A DNA stretch of 51,022 bases, from positions 1-51,022 of the forward strand of contig CAYVSY010000001.1 in the NCBI GenBank assembly GCA_964454255.1, given 5' to 3'. Below, piece after piece: positions 6,573 to 15,442 of this stretch. The position numbers were made by a program, and so were the translations under genes. Position 1 is the stretch's first letter. Each line of letters begins with the position of its first letter. Below the pieces are notes generated by a model. The model was not told the DNA's origin, did no database searches, and worked only from the letters and a program-made list of their open reading frames with translations. The DNA is from CAYVSY01 sp964454255. GTDB taxonomy: Bacteria > Bacillota_I > Bacilli_A > RF39 > UBA660.

Positions 6573-9521
6573 ATGTATCTTAAAGAAATAAAAACATTTG
6601 GTTTTAAATCATTTGCTGATAAAACTACGTTAGAGTTTTCTCCAAGTATTAATGGTATTGTTGGTCCAAATGGTAGTGGTAAAAGTAATGTTGTTGATGC
6701 GGTAAAATTTGTGTTAGGTGAGCAATCAATTAAAACTCTTCGTGGTGAATCTAATATAATTGACATTATATTTTCTGGAAGTAAATCTAGAAAACCATTA
6801 AATAGTGCTAGTGTTACATTGATTTTTGACAATACCGATCATTTTTTGCCACTTGATTTTAGTGAAGTATCTATTAAGAGGGTTGTATATAAAACCGGTG
6901 ATACTGAATATTTTATTAATAATGAAAGATGTCGTTTAAAAAATATTACTGATTTATTAATAGATTCAGGAGCTTCTAAAGAAAGTTTTAGTATTATTTC
7001 ACAAGGAAAAATATCGGAAATTATATCCTCTAAACCTCATGAGAGAAGAATTGTTTTTGAAGAAGCAGCTGGTGTTTTAAAATATAAAAAAAGAAAAGAA
7101 GAAGCACTTCGTAAATTAGAACGAACTAATGATAACTTGAATCGTATTAACGATATTATTAGTGAATTAAATATTCAAATTGAACCGTTACGTATTCAAA
7201 GTGAAAATGCTAAAATTTATTTAGAAAATAAAGAAAGATTAGAAGAGTTAGAAATTTCTTTAATCATTAATGATATTGAAAAATTTAATTTTGAATTTCA
7301 AGAAATTAAATCACGAATTGAATTAATAAATGATGAAATAATTACAATGGGAACTAATACATCTTCTAATAATGTATATATTTTAGAAAATAAAGAAAAA
7401 CTAAAATTAATTGAAGAAAATATAAGTATTAAGCAAAATAGTCTATTGGAAATGACAGAAAAATTAGAAAATGTTAATACTGAAATTAAATTATTAAAAG
7501 AAAGAGAAAAATACAAAATTAATAAAGATAATTTAAAAGAAAATATTTTAAAATTAAAGGATGAAAAATTAAGTTATAATTCTTTAATTAATTCTTTAAA
7601 TAATGAAATTGAAATTAAAAATAAGGAATTAGAAAATATTGTTGAAAATATTTCTTCAATAGAAAATAAATTAAATATTGAAAAAAATATTTTTAATTCT
7701 TTAAATGATGATACTATTAAAACTAATAGATGTGTAAATGATATTAAATATAAAATTGATTATTTAGAAAATAAAATATTTAATAACAATGGATTACCTA
7801 GTGGTGTTATAAATATTTTAAATAATCCTAAATTAAATGGTGTTCATAATATTATTGGTAAACTAATTGATGTCTCTAAGGAATATGCAGAAGCGATTAA
7901 TACTGCTTTAGGAGTTTCTTCTTCTAATATAGTTGTTGATAATGAAAAAGTTGCGGCTAATTGTATTAAATATTTAAAAGAAAATAAATTGGGTAGAGCT
8001 ACTTTTTATCCAATCAATATTATTAAATCAAGAGAAATTAATATGGATATATTTAATTTAATCTCTTCAAAAGATGGTTTTATAAATTTAGCTAGTTCTT
8101 TAGTTAAATGTGAAGAAAAATATAAAGATATTATTTTAAATTTATTAGGTCCTGTTATAGTTGTTAGAGATATTGAAACAGCTAATAATATTAGTTCAGT
8201 TATTAATCATCGTTATAAAATAGTAACATTAGATGGTCAAATTATTAATATTGGTGGTTCTATAACTGGTGGTGATGCAATCAAAATTAATAGTGTTATT
8301 AAAGATAAATATGATTTAGATAGTTATAATAATGAATTAATTAAATTAAATAATAAAATACTTAATAATGATAAAGTATATAATGAAAAAATAAGGACTA
8401 TAAAAAGTCTAGAAGAAAGTTTATATAATTTAAAATCAAAAAACATGTCTATTAATGATATTATTAATAATAAAAAAGGATTAATTGACGAAACAACTAA
8501 AAAACTTGATAGTATTCATAGTGAACTAGGTGGTTTGAAAAATATAATTGATAATGTTGTTTCAGAAGAAGAAAATAAGTTAATAAACGATTTGGAAAAA
8601 TTAACTTTAGAAAAAGATAATATTAAAAAATCTATAGAGATACAAAGAATGGAAAAAATTAATGTTGAGGAATTAATTGAATCTTTTGAAGAGGAAACAC
8701 GAAAATCTAATACTTATGTTTCAAAACGACAAAAAGAACTTCAAACATTAGAAATTAGAAGTAATAGATTAGATGTTCAGTTGGATAATTTATTATCTAT
8801 TTTAACAAATACTTATAATATGACATATGATAATGCTAAAAGTAAATATAAGTTAGAGATTGATGCCGAATTAGCAAGAGAAAAAGTTAATGAATTTAAA
8901 GAAAAATTACAAAATATCGGAATTGTTAATATTGGCGCAATTGATGAATACGAAAGAATTAATAAAAGATATGAATTCTTAACTACTCAAAAAAATGATC
9001 TTATCCATGCTGAAACATCATTATTAAAGATTATTGAAGAAATGGATAGTGTTATGGAAACATTATTTATTGAGACATTTAAAAAAGTTAAACTAGAATT
9101 TAAAGAAGTATTTAAAAAATTGTTTAAAGGTGGCGATGCAGATTTAATTTTAACTAATCCTGATAATCTTTTAGAAACCGGTATTGAGATCATTGCTCAA
9201 CCGCCTGGTAAGACATTAAAAAGCATTTCAGCTTTGTCAGGTGGTGAAATGACATTTACAGCTATTTCTTTACTATTTTCTATATTAAATGTAAAGCAAT
9301 ATCCTTTCTGTATTTTTGATGAAGTTGAAGCAGCGCTTGATGAAGTGAATGTTGATAGTTTTGGTAAATACTTATCTATGTATAAAGATAAAACACAATT
9401 TATTGTCATTACTCACAAAAAAAAGACAATGGAATATGTTGACGTTTTATATGGTATTACTATGCAAGAATCTGGAGTAAGTAAATTAGTTAGTGTAAAA
9501 CTTGATGAAATAAACAAATAG
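6573..9521 (+). CDS. smc: Chromosome segregation protein SMC
   Basis: SMC forms the condensin-like ring (with ScpA and ScpB) that compacts and segregates the chromosome. The 982-residue protein has Walker A GPNGSGKS at 31-38, a Q-loop SQGKISEI, a long coiled coil, the hinge at about 405-570 (GVINILNNPKLNGVHNI through a GGSITGGD loop), a second coiled coil, the ABC signature ALSGGE near 889 and Walker B FCIFDEVEAALDE. It is shorter than the 1180-residue Bacillus protein because the coiled-coil arms are shorter, as in mollicutes. It heads an operon with the deacetylase and the prepilin-like gene. rnc and ftsY, its usual neighbours, are absent. Confidence 0.97.
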   Translation: MYLKEIKTFGFKSFADKTTLEFSPSINGIVGPNGSGKSNVVDAVKFVLGEQSIKTLRGESNIIDIIFSGSKSRKPLNSASVTLIFDNTDHFLPLDFSEVSIKRVVYKTGDTEYFINNERCRLKNITDLLIDSGASKESFSIISQGKISEIISSKPHERRIVFEEAAGVLKYKKRKEEALRKLERTNDNLNRINDIISELNIQIEPLRIQSENAKIYLENKERLEELEISLIINDIEKFNFEFQEIKSRIELINDEIITMGTNTSSNNVYILENKEKLKLIEENISIKQNSLLEMTEKLENVNTEIKLLKEREKYKINKDNLKENILKLKDEKLSYNSLINSLNNEIEIKNKELENIVENISSIENKLNIEKNIFNSLNDDTIKTNRCVNDIKYKIDYLENKIFNNNGLPSGVINILNNPKLNGVHNIIGKLIDVSKEYAEAINTALGVSSSNIVVDNEKVAANCIKYLKENKLGRATFYPINIIKSREINMDIFNLISSKDGFINLASSLVKCEEKYKDIILNLLGPVIVVRDIETANNISSVINHRYKIVTLDGQIINIGGSITGGDAIKINSVIKDKYDLDSYNNELIKLNNKILNNDKVYNEKIRTIKSLEESLYNLKSKNMSINDIINNKKGLIDETTKKLDSIHSELGGLKNIIDNVVSEEENKLINDLEKLTLEKDNIKKSIEIQRMEKINVEELIESFEEETRKSNTYVSKRQKELQTLEIRSNRLDVQLDNLLSILTNTYNMTYDNAKSKYKLEIDAELAREKVNEFKEKLQNIGIVNIGAIDEYERINKRYEFLTTQKNDLIHAETSLLKIIEEMDSVMETLFIETFKKVKLEFKEVFKKLFKGGDADLILTNPDNLLETGIEIIAQPPGKTLKSISALSGGEMTFTAISLLFSILNVKQYPFCIFDEVEAALDEVNVDSFGKYLSMYKDKTQFIVITHKKKTMEYVDVLYGITMQESGVSKLVSVKLDEINK

Positions 9522-9534
9522 GAGAATGAATATT

Positions 9535-10785
9535 ATGAAAAAGAAAAAATATAAATTAAAATATAAAAGAATTATTGTTTGTTTTATTATAATAATTATT
9601 TTAATAGTATTAATTATGTTTTTGATGAATTTATTTAAACATGAACCTAAAATGGAAAATTTTGTTTATAAAAACATCAATGAAGTTAATCAATTTATTA
9701 CTGAAAATAATATAGAAGTTCATTATACCTATGAATATAATGATAATATTGAAAAAAATGTTGTTATTTCTCAAGATGTTCCAATTGATCGTTTGTTAAA
9801 AGATATAAAAGAAATTAATATGGTTATTTCACTTGGAAAATTAGATAAGGAAAAATTAAAAGAAGATCATATTGATGAATTAGGAAATATTCCTGTTATG
9901 ATGTATCATGGTATTGTTGATATGAAATCCGATGATACAGGACACATTGGTGGTAATGTTGATATAAATGGTTATAATCGAACGACAGAAGCTTTTCACA
10001 ATGATTTAGAGTTTTATTATAAGAATGGTTATCGTATGATAAGATTAATTGATTATATTTCTGGTAAAATTTCGACTGAATATGGTAAAAGTCCTATTGT
10101 GATTACTTTTGATGATGGTAATGAAAATAATATGAAAGTTATTGGTGAAAATGCTGATGGTTCTTTAATAATTGATGAGAATTGTGCAGTTGGTATTTTA
10201 GAAAAATTTAAAAAAAAATATTCTGATTATAATGTAACAGCTACTTTCTTTGTGAATGGTGGTTTGTTTAATCAAAAAAAATATAATAATAAAATATTAA
10301 AATGGCTGGTAGAAAATGGTTATGATATTGGTAATCATACTAAAAGTCATGTTAATTTTAAGACAGCAACTACTTCTAAATCTGAATCGGAAATGGGTTA
10401 TATGTATGAATTATTAGACAGTATTATTCCAAATAAGTATGTAAACATTGTTGCTTTACCTTTTGGATCTCCGGGTAGTAAAACGCATGATAATTTTTCT
10501 CATATTTTAAATGCAACATATAATGGTAAAAACTATGAAACTGTTTCGACTTTGAGAGTAGGTTGGGATGCCGATTTGTCGCCTTTTAATAAACAGTTTG
10601 ATAAAGAATTTATAAAAAGAGTGCGAGCTTATGATAATAATGGAAAAGAATTTGATATTGAAATGTGTTTTAATAATTTAAAAACTAAAAAATATATTTC
10701 TGATGGAAGAGTGGAAACAATTATCGTGCCATCTTCTAAAAGTAATTTACTAATCGATACTGATTTAAAAATAATTAAATATTAG
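9535..10785 (+). CDS. Membrane-anchored PASTA and polysaccharide deacetylase protein
   Basis: The 416-residue protein has a Lys-rich N-terminus and one membrane span (about 10-33), then a single PASTA-like unit (about 40-105, ending in MVISLG), then a NodB-type deacetylase domain. The metal-binding motifs are visible: VITFDDG near 188 and NHTKSH near 267. Such enzymes remove acetyl groups from peptidoglycan or other surface N-acetylglucosamine polymers outside the cell, and PASTA units often bind peptidoglycan or muropeptides. I start at ATG 9535, ten bases after AGGAG; an ATG at 9526 is too close to that site. The gene lies 13 bases after smc and 11 before the prepilin-like gene. The exact substrate is unknown. 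Confidence 0.85.
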   Translation: MKKKKYKLKYKRIIVCFIIIIILIVLIMFLMNLFKHEPKMENFVYKNINEVNQFITENNIEVHYTYEYNDNIEKNVVISQDVPIDRLLKDIKEINMVISLGKLDKEKLKEDHIDELGNIPVMMYHGIVDMKSDDTGHIGGNVDINGYNRTTEAFHNDLEFYYKNGYRMIRLIDYISGKISTEYGKSPIVITFDDGNENNMKVIGENADGSLIIDENCAVGILEKFKKKYSDYNVTATFFVNGGLFNQKKYNNKILKWLVENGYDIGNHTKSHVNFKTATTSKSESEMGYMYELLDSIIPNKYVNIVALPFGSPGSKTHDNFSHILNATYNGKNYETVSTLRVGWDADLSPFNKQFDKEFIKRVRAYDNNGKEFDIEMCFNNLKTKKYISDGRVETIIVPSSKSNLLIDTDLKIIKY

Positions 10786-10796
10786 GAGGAAAAAAA

Positions 10797-11243
10797 ATGA
10801 ATAATAAAGGGTTTGCCATTACAGGTATTTTATATGGGGCTATGATAGTGTTTTTTATGGTAGTTGCTTCATTTCTTGGAATATTAAGTAGTAAAAAAAA
10901 ATTATTAGAATCAGCTACTAATGATATTAAAAATTCTATTGAATTAAAATCTTTAGAAATATTGCCACAAACATTAGCTATAAATAATCGTTATATTACA
11001 CCTGTAAGTGGAAAATATTCACTTAGTTTTTCAAATTGTTCAGGTGATATTTTCTTAACTAAAGATACACTTATTATTTTAAAAAGTGCTACTACTATTG
11101 AAATTAATAAATCAGAAATCTTATTATCTAATTTATGTAATACTTCTTATTCTACAGGTAATTATTTATTATATAATATTGGAAATAATAATTCGTCTGC
11201 AAATACATTTAAAATAAATCAAATCTTTTCAGCAAATAATTAA
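10797..11243 (+). CDS. Prepilin-like small secreted or membrane protein
   Basis: The 148-residue protein begins MNNKGFAITGILYGAMIV, a short basic leader ending in Gly-Phe and followed by a long hydrophobic helix, like type IV prepilins. However, the Glu normally at mature position 5 is missing (Gly there). The C-terminal part (about 50-148) is polar, rich in Ser, Asn and Thr, and contains two Cys (residues about 81 and 113) that could form a disulfide. I do not recognise a family. AGGAGG sits immediately upstream, and the gene is in the smc-deacetylase operon. It may be a surface subunit or an anchored protein. No prepilin peptidase or pilus ATPase is in the window. Confidence 0.55.
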   Translation: MNNKGFAITGILYGAMIVFFMVVASFLGILSSKKKLLESATNDIKNSIELKSLEILPQTLAINNRYITPVSGKYSLSFSNCSGDIFLTKDTLIILKSATTIEINKSEILLSNLCNTSYSTGNYLLYNIGNNNSSANTFKINQIFSANN

Positions 11244-11247
11244 TTTG

Positions 11248-11256
11248 TGATATAAT
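11248..11256 (+). promoter_or_regulatory. Extended -10 promoter of tgt
   Basis: TGATATAAT (hexamer 11251-11256) begins four bases after the stop codon of the prepilin-like gene. GAGGTGAC follows before the tgt ATG. Confidence 0.55.
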
Positions 11257-11279
11257 ATTAATCGTTTTGAGGTGACACT

Positions 11280-12392
11280 ATGAAAATAAAATATAATTTA
11301 ATACATACTGATAGTTCTTCTAAAGCTAGATACGGAACATTAGAAACTAATTATGGGATTTATGAAACACCTATGTTTATGCCAGTGGGAACACAAGCAA
11401 CTGTTAAGACTTTATCACCTGAAGAATTAAAACAAATTAATTCGGCAGTTATTTTAAGTAATACATATCATTTATGGTTAAGACCTGGTGAAGATATTAT
11501 TGATAAAGCCGGGGGATTACATAAGTTTATGAATTGGGATGGTCCCATTTTAACTGATTGCGGTGGCTTTCAAGTTTTTTCTCTTTCTAAACCTAAAAAT
11601 ATAAGTGAAAAAGGTGTTTTGTTTAAAAGTCATATTGATGGTAAAGAATTGTTTTTAACACCTGAATTGTCTATTCAAATTCAAAATAAATTAGATTCTG
11701 ATATTGCTATGTGTTTTGATGAATGTCCACCATATCCAGTTACGTATGATTATATGAAAAATAGTATTGAAAGAACTTTACGCTGGGCAAAAAGATGTAA
11801 AGATACTCATAACAATAATAAACAATCATTATTTGGAATTGTTCAAGGTGGTGAATTTTGTGATTTGCGTGAATATAGTGCCAAAGAAACAGTTAAATTG
11901 AATTTTGATGGTTATGCTATTGGTGGAACTTCAGTCGGTGAAAATAAAACTGTAATGATGAAAATGATAGAAGATGGAATAAGATATTTACCTTTTGATA
12001 AGCCCAGGTATTTAATGGGAGTAGGTGAACCGACTGATTTATTTGAAGGAGTTATGCGTGGTATTGACATGTTTGATTGTGTTCTTCCTACTAGATTGGC
12101 TAGGCATGCTCATGCTTGGACATTTGATGGTAAAATTAATTTAAAAAATTTAAAATTTAAAGATGATTTTACACCTGTAGATAGTGAATGTGATTGCTAT
12201 ACTTGTCAACATTATACTAAATCTTATATACGCCATTTAATTATTGCTGATGAAACGTTTGGACAAAGGTTATTGTCAATTCATAATTTACGATTTTTAA
12301 TTAATATAATGGAAAACATTAGAATTAGTATTAAAGAAGATAGATTTTTAGAATATAGACAATCATTTTATAAAAGATTTAAAAAGATTTAG
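11280..12392 (+). CDS. tgt: tRNA-guanine(34) transglycosylase
   Basis: Tgt exchanges the wobble guanine of tRNAs with GUN anticodons (Asp, Asn, His, Tyr) for preQ1 in bacteria, the first tRNA-level step to queuosine. The 370 residues match the family. Visible are ILTDCGGFQVFSL, the substrate-binding GIVQGG, the nucleophile region FDCVLPTR, and the zinc site CDCYTCQHYTKSYIRHL. GAGGTG precedes the ATG. No queA or queuosine salvage gene is adjacent. The end of the gene forms half of a terminator stem and overlaps the stop of the convergent membrane-protein gene by four bases. Confidence 0.97.
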   Translation: MKIKYNLIHTDSSSKARYGTLETNYGIYETPMFMPVGTQATVKTLSPEELKQINSAVILSNTYHLWLRPGEDIIDKAGGLHKFMNWDGPILTDCGGFQVFSLSKPKNISEKGVLFKSHIDGKELFLTPELSIQIQNKLDSDIAMCFDECPPYPVTYDYMKNSIERTLRWAKRCKDTHNNNKQSLFGIVQGGEFCDLREYSAKETVKLNFDGYAIGGTSVGENKTVMMKMIEDGIRYLPFDKPRYLMGVGEPTDLFEGVMRGIDMFDCVLPTRLARHAHAWTFDGKINLKNLKFKDDFTPVDSECDCYTCQHYTKSYIRHLIIADETFGQRLLSIHNLRFLINIMENIRISIKEDRFLEYRQSFYKRFKKI

Positions 12393-12418
12393 TTTGTTGC
12401 TAAATCTTTGCTTTTTTG
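12383..12418 (+). terminator. Terminator of tgt containing its stop codon
   Basis: AAAGATTTAG (12383-12392) pairs perfectly with CTAAATCTTT (12400-12409) over a seven-base loop, followed by GCTTTTTTG. The left arm is the last ten bases of tgt, including the TAG. The same DNA lies at the end of the convergent gene. Confidence 0.8.
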
Positions 12419-12757
12419 TATACCGATCATGGCACCTATCATTGAAGATAAAATAATAATTATATAAAATATTATGTTTTTCCATTCGAAGTTAGATTTA
12501 CTTATTAGATTTAGTATTATCGTTAATATTAAAAAAACGCTACCAAATTTTATACCTTCTAAATATCCTCTTTTACTACTTTTTTTTCCTAATTTATAAC
12601 TACCTATTATAATACTAATAATCGGAATAATTAATTTAATTACATTTGTTATATTATTATTTATAATATTAAAGTAACTTAATATTGTTAATATTAATGT
12701 TAAGCTTAATATTAATAACATAGTCCATGCTAGATTTATTAAATAATTTTTTATCAT
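12389..12757 (-). CDS. TIGR04086/YrzE-type membrane protein
   Basis: The 122-residue protein has four hydrophobic spans and, between spans two and three, a GSYKLGKKSSKRGYLEG motif typical of the TIGR04086 (YrzE) family of small membrane proteins. No biochemical function is known. In Bacillus the homologue is near yajC, tgt and queA, so its position beside tgt is conserved context. I choose the ATG six bases after AAGGTG; two further in-frame starts at 12763 and 12766 lie inside that site. Transcription is convergent with tgt, and the stop codons overlap. Confidence 0.75.
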   Translation of the reverse strand: MIKNYLINLAWTMLLILSLTLILTILSYFNIINNNITNVIKLIIPIISIIIGSYKLGKKSSKRGYLEGIKFGSVFLILTIILNLISKSNFEWKNIIFYIIIILSSMIGAMIGIQKSKDLATN

Positions 12758-12834
12758 TTTCATCACCTTTATTATATTATACGTTTGTGAATAGAATTTT
12801 ATTCTTTTTCACATAATATATATGGTGATTAAAA

Positions 12835-13476
12835 ATGGATATTTGGATAATTTGTTTTAGAGCAATAATTTTTTATGTATTTATAATATTTATATACCGT
12901 CTTATGGGAAAAAGAGAAGTAGGACAATTAAGTATTGTTGATTTGATTGTATCAATATTAATTGCAGAATTAGCCGCAATGAGTATAGAAAATTTTAATG
13001 ATTCACTATTAAATTCCTTATTACCTATATTAATATTAACTATATTTCAAATAGTTTTAGCATATATTACATTACGTAAACCAGGTATTCGAAATTTTTT
13101 AGATGGCAAACCTTCTGTTATTATTAATAATGGTCTTGTTAATTTTAAAGAAATGACTAGTCAAAAATATAATTTAGATGATTTATTACTTCAAATACGT
13201 GAAAAAGGATATCGCAGTATTGAAGATATTGAATATGCAATTCTAGAAAACAATGGTAAATTATCTGTATTTCCAAAAAAAGTGTTAAAGTCTCCATTAC
13301 CTTTACCATTAATCTTAGATGGTGAAGTTCAAAAAGATACATTAACATTTTTAAATAAAAATCAAGAATGGTTAAATTTGATGTTAGAAAAAAAAGAATT
13401 AATTATTGATGAAATATTTTATGCATTTTTTAAAGATAAAAGTATATATTTTATAAAAAAAGATGAATTAAAATAA
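12835..13476 (+). CDS. DUF421/YetF family membrane protein
   Basis: The 213-residue protein has three N-terminal membrane spans, with RLMGKREVGQLSIVDLIVSI between spans one and two. That is the hallmark of DUF421 proteins (YetF, YdfS, YrbG of Bacillus). A cytoplasmic domain follows, with KPSVIINNG and LLLQIREKGY-x-SIEDIEYAILENNGKLSV. Bacillus members have been linked to spore surface or germination functions, but the molecular role is not settled. GGTGAT precedes the ATG. It stands alone, divergent from the YrzE-type gene and ended by its own terminator. YrbG is also near yrzE in Bacillus, so the context agrees. Confidence 0.85.
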   Translation: MDIWIICFRAIIFYVFIIFIYRLMGKREVGQLSIVDLIVSILIAELAAMSIENFNDSLLNSLLPILILTIFQIVLAYITLRKPGIRNFLDGKPSVIINNGLVNFKEMTSQKYNLDDLLLQIREKGYRSIEDIEYAILENNGKLSVFPKKVLKSPLPLPLILDGEVQKDTLTFLNKNQEWLNLMLEKKELIIDEIFYAFFKDKSIYFIKKDELK

Positions 13477-13499
13477 AGATTTTTATATCTTTATTTTTT
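13473..13499 (+). terminator. Terminator after the DUF421 gene
   Basis: ATAAAGAT pairs with ATCTTTAT around a six-base loop, followed by TTTTT. The stem starts inside the stop codon. Confidence 0.65.
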
Positions 13500-13505
13500 A
13501 ATTTG

Positions 13506-13514
13506 TGATATCAT
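13506..13514 (+). promoter_or_regulatory. Extended -10 promoter of nusB
   Basis: TGATATCAT (hexamer 13509-13514) with GGGTGAT downstream. The predicted leader is about ten bases. Confidence 0.45.
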
Positions 13515-13531
13515 TTATATGGGTGATTTTT

Positions 13532-13942
13532 ATGCAATATAATAGAAGTGAATTAAGAGAAAAAATTATGACTATTTTATATCAAATTGAGTTGTATAAA
13601 AAAAATAATATTAAATATACTTTTGAAGATATTGTAAATGAACAACTTGATATTGAAAATGAATTTGTTGATCAAATTTGTCGTGGTGTTTTAGATAATA
13701 AAAATACTATAAATGAAATGGCTAATAAGTATTTAAATAATTGGAATATTGATAGATTGGGATTAACTGATCAATCTATTTTACGTATGGCAATCTATGA
13801 AATTTTATGGACTGATACACCAGATTTAGTTTGTATTAATGAAGCCATTGAATTAGCTAAAAGATTTTCTGACGATAAGGTTGTTACTATGATTAATGGT
13901 GTTTTAGATAAAATATACCATGATAAGGTTAATAATGAATAA
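13532..13942 (+). CDS. nusB: Transcription antitermination factor NusB
   Basis: The 136-residue all-helical protein matches NusB, which binds boxA RNA with NusE (S10) for processive rRNA transcription. The conserved C-terminal portion is clear: DRLGLTDQSILRMAIYEI, then CINEAIELAKRFS and the final FINGVLD-like MINGVLDKI. I take the ATG preceded by GGGTGAT; an upstream in-frame start would add nine unlikely residues and overlap the promoter. Its end overlaps xseA by eight bases, giving nusB-xseA-xseB as one unit, an arrangement common in Firmicutes. Confidence 0.93.
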   Translation: MQYNRSELREKIMTILYQIELYKKNNIKYTFEDIVNEQLDIENEFVDQICRGVLDNKNTINEMANKYLNNWNIDRLGLTDQSILRMAIYEILWTDTPDLVCINEAIELAKRFSDDKVVTMINGVLDKIYHDKVNNE

Positions 13943-15200
13943 TAATTATATTAGCGTATCAGAAGTAAATATTTATATTAAAAAATTAATGGAAAATGAT
14001 TTCTTATTAAATAAAATTTTTGTTAAAGGTGAAATATCTAATTTCAAAGCTCATACTAGTGGACATTTTTATTTTACTTTGAAAGATGATAAAAGTAGAA
14101 TTAGTGTCGTAATGTTTTCATCAAATGCTAGTAAGATAAAATGGATGCCAAAAGACGGTATGAAAGTTTTATTAACTGGTAGAATTAGTGTTTATGAAGT
14201 TAATGGTAACTATCAAGTATATGCTGATGATATGTTAGAAGATGGAATAGGTAATTTATATATTGCATATGAAGAATTAAAGAAAAAACTTAGTAAAGAA
14301 GGTTTATTCGATAAAGAACATAAGAAAAAAATTCCACGGATTCCAAAAAAAATTGGAATTATTACGGCACCTACGGGGGCAGCTATTAGAGATATTTTAG
14401 CGACTATTAAAAGACGTTTTCCTATTTGCGAAACAATTTTGTTTCCATCTTTAGTTCAAGGCGATGGTGCTGCTAATGATATTGCTAAAAAAATAAACAT
14501 TGCTAGTAGATATAATATTGATTTACTTATTGTAGGTCGTGGTGGTGGATCTATTGAAGATTTATGGCCTTTTAATGAAGAAATAGTTGCAAGAGCAATT
14601 TATGATTGTTCTGTCCCAGTAATTAGTGCTGTAGGTCATGAAATTGATTTTGTTATTAGTGATTTTGTGGCAGATTTGCGTGCACCTACACCAACTGCAG
14701 CGGCTGAACTTGCTGTTCCTGATATATCTACTATATTAGATTATATTAATAATGCCAAAAATAGGAGCTATACAGCTATTAATAATAATATTTACAATTA
14801 TCAATTAAAATTATTAAAATTAAATGATAGCTATGCGTTAAAAAAACCATTATCAATTTATGAGATTAAAGCTCAAAAATTAGATAATATTGTTGATAGA
14901 TTAAATATTTTTATTAAAAATAATATTGATAAATATCATATTAAATTATTTGAAATAAAAAATAATTATATTTTAAATAATCCTAATTTCTTGTTCAAAT
15001 ATAATGAACAAGAATTAAATAAATTAATTTCTAAATTAGAAGTTTTAAATCCTTTAAATACATTGAAAAGAGGATATTCTATTACTAAAAAAGATAATGA
15101 AATTATTGGAACTATTAAAAATATTAAACTTAATGACAAAGTAACAATTAATTTAAAAGATGGTTCTTTTGAAAGTATTGTTTGTGGAATGGGAGAGTAG
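13935..15200 (+). CDS. xseA: Exodeoxyribonuclease VII large subunit
   Basis: XseA is the catalytic subunit of exonuclease VII, which degrades single-stranded DNA from both ends into oligonucleotides. The 421-residue protein has an N-terminal OB-fold (about 5-100; GEISNFKAHTSGHFYFTLKD), then the central nuclease domain with ITAPTGAAIRDI, IVGRGGGSIEDLWPFNEE and SAVGHEIDF-x5-DF-x-ADLRAPTPTAAAE, and a coiled-coil tail that binds XseB. I start at the ATG eight bases inside nusB. The small subunit begins two bases after its stop, so the two are translationally linked. Confidence 0.96.
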   Translation: MNNNYISVSEVNIYIKKLMENDFLLNKIFVKGEISNFKAHTSGHFYFTLKDDKSRISVVMFSSNASKIKWMPKDGMKVLLTGRISVYEVNGNYQVYADDMLEDGIGNLYIAYEELKKKLSKEGLFDKEHKKKIPRIPKKIGIITAPTGAAIRDILATIKRRFPICETILFPSLVQGDGAANDIAKKINIASRYNIDLLIVGRGGGSIEDLWPFNEEIVARAIYDCSVPVISAVGHEIDFVISDFVADLRAPTPTAAAELAVPDISTILDYINNAKNRSYTAINNNIYNYQLKLLKLNDSYALKKPLSIYEIKAQKLDNIVDRLNIFIKNNIDKYHIKLFEIKNNYILNNPNFLFKYNEQELNKLISKLEVLNPLNTLKRGYSITKKDNEIIGTIKNIKLNDKVTINLKDGSFESIVCGMGE

Positions 15201-15201
15201 T

Positions 15202-15426
15202 ATGAAATTAACATTTGAAGAAAAAATTAAAAAATTAGAAAGTATTGTTTCGGAATTAGAAAACGGTTCAGTGAATTTAGATGATGCCATTAATAAATAT
15301 ACTGAAGCAATGAAATTAGCAAAAGAGTGTAATCAATTTTTATCTGATACGACGGATAAAGTTAATAAAATTTTATTAGAATCAGGTGAATTAAAAGAAT
15401 TTTCAGTAGAAGAAAAGAGTGAATAA
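15202..15426 (+). CDS. xseB: Exodeoxyribonuclease VII small subunit
   Basis: The 74-residue protein has the family pattern: FEEKIKKLESIVSELENGSVNLDD, then a helix YTEAMKLAKECNQFL. Several XseB copies bind the XseA coiled coil to form the holoenzyme. The ATG follows GGGAGAG at the end of xseA. Its stop codon lies within a bidirectional terminator stem. Confidence 0.95.
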   Translation: MKLTFEEKIKKLESIVSELENGSVNLDDAINKYTEAMKLAKECNQFLSDTTDKVNKILLESGELKEFSVEEKSE

Positions 15427-15442
15427 TATCACTCTTTAATTT
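15414..15442. terminator. Bidirectional terminator between xseB and spoIVB
   Basis: AAAGAGTGA (15414-15422) pairs with TCACTCTTT (15429-15437) over a six-base loop, with AATTTT on the + side and a TTTTCTTC run on the - side. It covers the end of xseB and touches the spoIVB stop. Confidence 0.75.
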
